Source: an uncultured Pseudomonadota bacterium (GTDB lineage Bacteria; Pseudomonadota; Gammaproteobacteria; Methylococcales; Methylomonadaceae). Taken from it: DNA of 64,000 nt. This document shows, piece after piece, positions 60,952 to 64,000 of this stretch. Position 1 is the first letter of the stretch; each line of letters starts with the position of its first letter. The stretch spans positions 1 through 64,000 of the forward strand of contig CAIQDI010000032.1 in NCBI GenBank assembly GCA_903870545.1, written 5' to 3'. The notes under the pieces were generated by a model. That model made no database searches. It was not told where the DNA came from and worked only from the letters and a program-made list of their open reading frames with translations. Made by a program: the position numbers and the translations under genes.

Positions 60952-61779
60952 TCAAATCGAAATCGGCGGTTGATTTTCGCCGCTGATTTTCACTTTTACG
61001 TTGTCGCCCACCGCTAATTTCCCGCTTTGATTATGCAGCGCGTTTTGTCCAAAATAAATCTTGTTTTGCCATTGTCTCAAACGGCTTAATGTCGTCAGCG
61101 GCTCTTTGCCAACTTCAGCAGTTTGAGGATTTATCGCCGGAACGGAACAACGCGAACACGGTTTCGGCAAACGAAAATCGAGGTCGCCAATTTGAATCTC
61201 GCGCCACGAATCTTCGGCGTAAGCGGCACAACCCGAAATCACTAAATTTGGACGAAAACGCGCCATTTCAATCGGTATTGCTAACGCCGAATTCAGCGAA
61301 TTTAACGAATTTTCAGACACAATTAAAAATGGAAAACCATCGGCAAACGCCACGCGGTCAATCTCATTCGCGTAATTCAAATCCACGCTGCGTTTGGTTT
61401 CTGTCGGCAAATAAACCAATTGACACGATTGTTGCAAAATCGCGCTAAACCACGCATCCGCTGCATCTGAAACGTGTTCCGCCGCACAACAATCTTTCCA
61501 AACCGTACTTTGAATAATTGCGCCGCGTTGTGGTTCGAGCGACAAAGTAAAATCCGTAAAATCCGGCGCGGACAAAATCAATTCAGAATCCGTCAATCGC
61601 GTCTGAATCATCGCCATTTTGGGCAAACGGCGTTGGCTGAGAAATTGTCCATTTTCGTCAATCAACATCCATTGTCGATCGTAACGCAAACCCGTTTCCA
61701 CCACGTCCCACTTTGAAACCCGAATGCCCGCCAGTGATTTCACCGGGTAAATAAAAATATCGCTCAATGTAAATAACAT
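60952..61779 (-). CDS. MOSC domain protein (YcbX-like)
   Basis: A 275-residue protein with a MOSC N-terminal beta-barrel domain (about 1-120, IYPVKSLAGIRVSKWDV) and a MOSC domain (about 130-265). The conserved Cys that can bind molybdenum is in PCSRCSVPAINPQTAE near 208-214. RFRPNLVISG near 175 is also typical. E. coli YcbX works with the molybdenum cofactor to detoxify N-hydroxylated bases; YcbX has an extra C-terminal ferredoxin domain that this protein lacks. It is convergent with glgA (15 bp gap). Electron donor unknown. Confidence 0.9.
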   Translation of the reverse strand: MLFTLSDIFIYPVKSLAGIRVSKWDVVETGLRYDRQWMLIDENGQFLSQRRLPKMAMIQTRLTDSELILSAPDFTDFTLSLEPQRGAIIQSTVWKDCCAAEHVSDAADAWFSAILQQSCQLVYLPTETKRSVDLNYANEIDRVAFADGFPFLIVSENSLNSLNSALAIPIEMARFRPNLVISGCAAYAEDSWREIQIGDLDFRLPKPCSRCSVPAINPQTAEVGKEPLTTLSRLRQWQNKIYFGQNALHNQSGKLAVGDNVKVKISGENQPPISI

Positions 61780-61787
61780 AAAAATCT

Positions 61788-62201
61788 CTAATAGGTTTTC
61801 AAAGTGACTAACAATTGTCGATAGTCGTTAAAATTCGGGAGCAGGGCATCTTTGGCGATGATGCGATAATGTTTTTTCCCGTCGTGCTGATAATGCAAAA
61901 AAATTAGGCGGCGACTGATGACGGTTGATGGCAGAATTTCAATGGAATCGGTCGCGCCGAATTCAGTCAATCGCCAACCGTTTTCATCGTGATAATTGAC
62001 CAGCCAATTTTCACGCGCCAATCGTTTTAGCGTTTGCCAACCGTGCCAAAAAACAAGACTCGCCAAACTCACACAAATCAGCCACGGCAACGCATTTATA
62101 AAACACGCGATAAACGCCAAACTATAAATTATCAACAAAATCCGCCGCTGCCAAACTGATTCCGTGATTTTCCAATATGAATCGGACGGCTTCTTTTTCA
62201 T
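61788..62201 (-). CDS. YgfX/CptA-like small membrane protein
   Basis: A 137-residue protein with two membrane segments (about 23-41 and 42-58, ILLIIYSLAFIACFINALPW and LICVSLASLVFWHGWQ) and a C-terminal soluble part with LIFLHYQHDGKKHYRIIAKDALLPNFNDYRQL-type strands. This is the layout of the YgfX family; in E. coli YgfX (CptA) is encoded beside SdhE and was proposed as a toxin. No sdhE is here. I chose ATG at 62201, which overlaps the upstream transglycosylase stop by 4 bp, over GTG at 62213. Family call is by pattern. Confidence 0.65.
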   Translation of the reverse strand: MKKKPSDSYWKITESVWQRRILLIIYSLAFIACFINALPWLICVSLASLVFWHGWQTLKRLARENWLVNYHDENGWRLTEFGATDSIEILPSTVISRRLIFLHYQHDGKKHYRIIAKDALLPNFNDYRQLLVTLKTY

Positions 62202-62776
62202 TGCAACGAACACGCGCCAAGTTGCTGTTGAAAAAGTTGAGCGCGATTAGCGACTTTATTTGAAATCTGTAATAACCACGGTTTTTGATTATAGGTTTGT
62301 TTTTGAAAACCGCCGTGACCTTCGTGATAAGCGAGATATAAATTTCTCGTATCGTTTTTGGCAATGCCCAATTTTTTATAACTGGTTTGCGAATACCAAC
62401 CAATAAAATCACAGGCATCGGCAAACTGATCCCGTTTCGCCGAATTATTACCGCTTTTTCGTTGATAATCGCGCCACGTTTCGTCTTTGGCTTGCGGATA
62501 ACCGTACGCGCTGCTGCCAAAACCTAACCATGAAAAAAATCCGCTCGGCGGTGCGGCATCGGCGACAAAATGCGATTCTTGGTGCATGATTGCCATTTGC
62601 ACTGGAATCGGAACGCCCCATTTTTTAAACGTCGCGTTGCTCGCATTATACCAACCGCGTTTTTCTTTGAACGTGGCACACAAATTTTCAGTATTGTGCG
62701 GCGTGAGTGGAATGGTGCTGCACGCGGTTAATAAGTAAGTCACGAGGCATAAAACTAAAAGAGAAATTTTCGACAT
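62198..62776 (-). CDS. transglycosylase SLT-like lipoprotein
   Basis: A 192-residue lipoprotein. The signal has hydrophobic LLVLCLVTYLLTAC with lipobox LTAC (Cys19), so it is probably attached to the outer membrane. The mature part resembles lytic transglycosylases: catalytic Glu candidate in AIMHQESHFVADAAPPS near 67, GYPQAKDETW near 93 and YLAYHEGHGGF near 148. Such proteins cut peptidoglycan. The usual GL(M/L)Q motif is replaced, so activity is uncertain. It is co-translated with the YgfX-like gene (ATGA overlap). Confidence 0.75.
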   Translation of the reverse strand: MSKISLLVLCLVTYLLTACSTIPLTPHNTENLCATFKEKRGWYNASNATFKKWGVPIPVQMAIMHQESHFVADAAPPSGFFSWLGFGSSAYGYPQAKDETWRDYQRKSGNNSAKRDQFADACDFIGWYSQTSYKKLGIAKNDTRNLYLAYHEGHGGFQKQTYNQKPWLLQISNKVANRAQLFQQQLGACSLQ

Positions 62777-62856
62777 TGGGTTCGTAAGTGAAAATAAAAA
62801 AACACGCCACGATGATTTTGGCGCAATGCTGATAAAATACCACTTTTAAAGCAAAT

Positions 62857-62888
62857 CCCCCAACCCTCTTCAAAAAGGGGGCTTTTTT
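62857..62888 (+). terminator. terminator-like hairpin just upstream of trpC
   Basis: CCCTCTT (62864-62870) pairs with AAGGGGG (62875-62881) including one G-T pair, followed by C and six T (62883-62888). An alternative pairing uses CCCCC (62857-62861) with GGGGG (62877-62881). It lies 28 bp before the trpC ATG, with no plus-strand gene close upstream, so an attenuator or dispersed repeat is possible. Confidence 0.55.
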
Positions 62889-62916
62889 AACCTTGAAAAT
62901 TTTACCTTGAATCTTT

Positions 62917-63717
62917 ATGACTAACACTCCCGATATTTTAAAAACCATTCTCGCCAAAAAAGAAGAAGAAGTGGCGCGTCGCCGCGAGCAAACACCGATT
63001 GAAATGCTGCAAGAAATCGGCAGCGGCACTGAAAAACCGCGTGGGTTTTATGCCGCCTTGCAGCGCAAAGCGTCGTTAAAAAAACCCGCCATTATCGCTG
63101 AAATTAAAAAGGCTTCGCCCAGTCAAGGCGTGATTCGGGAAGATTTTCAACCCGTGACGATTGCCCAAGATTACGCGATGAATGGTGCGACCTGTTTATC
63201 AGTTCTGACCGATAAAGATTTTTTCCAAGGTTCGGAAGCCTATTTGCAAATGGTACACGATCGTTGTCCGTTGCCCGTTTTGCGTAAAGATTTTATGATT
63301 GATGTGTATCAAATTCAGGAAGCGCGGACGTTGGGCGCGGATTGTATTTTGTTAATTGTTGCCGCGTTGAACGATGCCAAAATGCACGAATTAGCGGATT
63401 TTGCGACAAAATTGGGCATGGATATTTTGGTGGAAGTGCATGACGCTGACGAATTGCAACGCGCGTTGAAACTCGATACCAAGTTGATTGGCATTAACAA
63501 CCGTAATTTGCGGACGTTTGAAACGAATTTGCAAACTACGTTGACGTTGAAAGACGCGATTCCTGACGACCGTTTGGTGATTACCGAAAGCGGCATTCAC
63601 ACGCGCGACGACGTGGAATTGATGTTGGTGAATGACGTTTATGCGTTTTTGGTGGGTGAAGCGTTTATGCGCGTGGAAAAATCGGGACAAAAAATGCGCG
63701 AGTTATTCGCGTTGTAA
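62917..63717 (+). CDS. trpC: indole-3-glycerol phosphate synthase
   Basis: A 266-residue TIM-barrel enzyme of tryptophan synthesis that closes the indole ring from CdRP. Motifs are [17 protein letters not shown] near 59-75 with catalytic Lys, [13 protein letters not shown] near 124, [16 protein letters not shown]-type near 190 and [14 protein letters not shown] near 222. The domain is not fused to TrpF. No other trp gene is adjacent; the partner nadC is convergent 37 bp downstream. No strong ribosome site is seen at ATG 62917. A terminator-like hairpin precedes the gene. Confidence 0.96.
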   Translation: MTNTPDILKTILAKKEEEVARRREQTPIEMLQEIGSGTEKPRGFYAALQRKASLKKPAIIAEIKKASPSQGVIREDFQPVTIAQDYAMNGATCLSVLTDKDFFQGSEAYLQMVHDRCPLPVLRKDFMIDVYQIQEARTLGADCILLIVAALNDAKMHELADFATKLGMDILVEVHDADELQRALKLDTKLIGINNRNLRTFETNLQTTLTLKDAIPDDRLVITESGIHTRDDVELMLVNDVYAFLVGEAFMRVEKSGQKMRELFAL

Positions 63718-63723
63718 CCTTTT

Positions 63724-63745
63724 TGGGCGGGTTCAAATCCGCCCA
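63724..63745. repeat. GGCGG palindrome between trpC and nadC
   Basis: TGGGCGG (63724-63730) and CCGCCCA (63739-63745) around an 8 nt loop in the 37 bp convergent gap. No T-run follows on either strand, so it is a weak terminator at best. The GGCGGATTTGAACCCGCC core on the minus strand resembles the palindrome before glgA. Confidence 0.5.
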
Positions 63746-63754
63746 ACATTTCAA

Positions 63755-64000
63755 TCAAGACACCAACTGAATCCGCAACGACAAATCAATCGCTTGAACA
63801 TGTTTCGTCAACGCGCCAATCGAAATAAAATCTACACCGGTTTCTGCCACTGCGCGAATCGTCGTTAAATCGATATTCCCCGACGCTTCTAATTCTACTT
63901 TTCCCGCTGTTAATTCAACGGCTTGACGCAAATCGACAAGCGTAAAATTATCCAACATAATTCGATTCGGTTTGGCGTTCAGAGCTTGCACCAATTCGGC
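63755..64000 (-). CDS. nadC: nicotinate-nucleotide pyrophosphorylase, 3' end (5' end outside window)
   Basis: The last 81 residues of quinolinate phosphoribosyltransferase, which makes nicotinate mononucleotide in NAD synthesis. The frame is open to the right window edge; the TTG at 63994 is internal. MLDNFTLVDLRQAVE, KVELEASGNIDL and TGVDFISIGALTKH are diagnostic of the NadC C-terminal alpha/beta barrel and phosphate-binding loops. It is convergent with trpC. Confidence 0.93.
   Translation of the reverse strand, partial: AELVQALNAKPNRIMLDNFTLVDLRQAVELTAGKVELEASGNIDLTTIRAVAETGVDFISIGALTKHVQAIDLSLRIQLVS

Overview
The window reads as a continuous stretch of chromosome from a gammaproteobacterium of moderate-to-low GC. 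Support comes from FabA/FabB unsaturated fatty acid synthesis, TtcA, Hfq/HflX, an E. coli-length RecG and Rep, an IscR with the E. coli cysteine spacing, PilT/PilU, RNase E, the KDPG aldolase and an NqrM maturation factor. A filamentous or sulfur-oxidiser-like lineage (Thiotrichales/Beggiatoa-type) is a guess from gene mix and base composition. No rRNA, transposase, CRISPR array or phage gene was seen. Genes are densely packed on both strands, with many 1-11 bp overlaps.

Layout. 1-3000: end of a hybrid histidine kinase coupled to a REC/HD-GYP regulator (c-di-GMP signalling). 3000-9050: iscR, tRNA-Met, ychF, mtnA-cysZ, hfq-hflX, sodB. 9160-15000: a tight same-strand run of a CDGSH protein, a CYTH phosphatase-like protein, a PLP decarboxylase, a TPR/ATP-grasp protein, ridA and recG; the CYTH, decarboxylase and ATP-grasp genes overlap and may form an uncharacterised pathway. 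15000-25450, mostly minus strand: argB, gltA, eda, ttcA, a methyltransferase, fabB-fabA, an S49 peptidase with a small membrane protein, a HAD phosphatase and a GT4 glycosyltransferase. 25600-33000: glgP-trmL, rluC, kup, nhaD. 33000-45170: rne behind a long leader, a Nudix/ThiE fusion, rep, pilU-pilT, yggS, nqrM, an ABC exporter, a soluble RnfB-like ferredoxin and hldD. 45176-48553: a SulP/carbonic anhydrase fusion, a serine acetyltransferase and tRNA-Arg.

48760-52587 is the main accessory locus: a three-gene operon beside tRNA-Arg. It encodes a MotA/ExbB-like membrane protein with a very long, internally duplicated coiled-coil tail, a MotB/OmpA-like partner with a membrane Asp, and an HNH nuclease. 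This is the layout of a Zorya type II-like anti-phage system (ZorA-ZorB-ZorE). It is the strongest candidate for an interesting system here.

52660-60940 is a glycogen module: malQ, a GH57 enzyme and glgC on the minus strand, divergent from glgB and glgA on the plus strand. Together with glgP at 25.6 kb it covers glycogen synthesis, branching and breakdown. The window closes with a MOSC protein, a YgfX-like protein coupled to a transglycosylase-like lipoprotein, trpC, and the 3' end of nadC.
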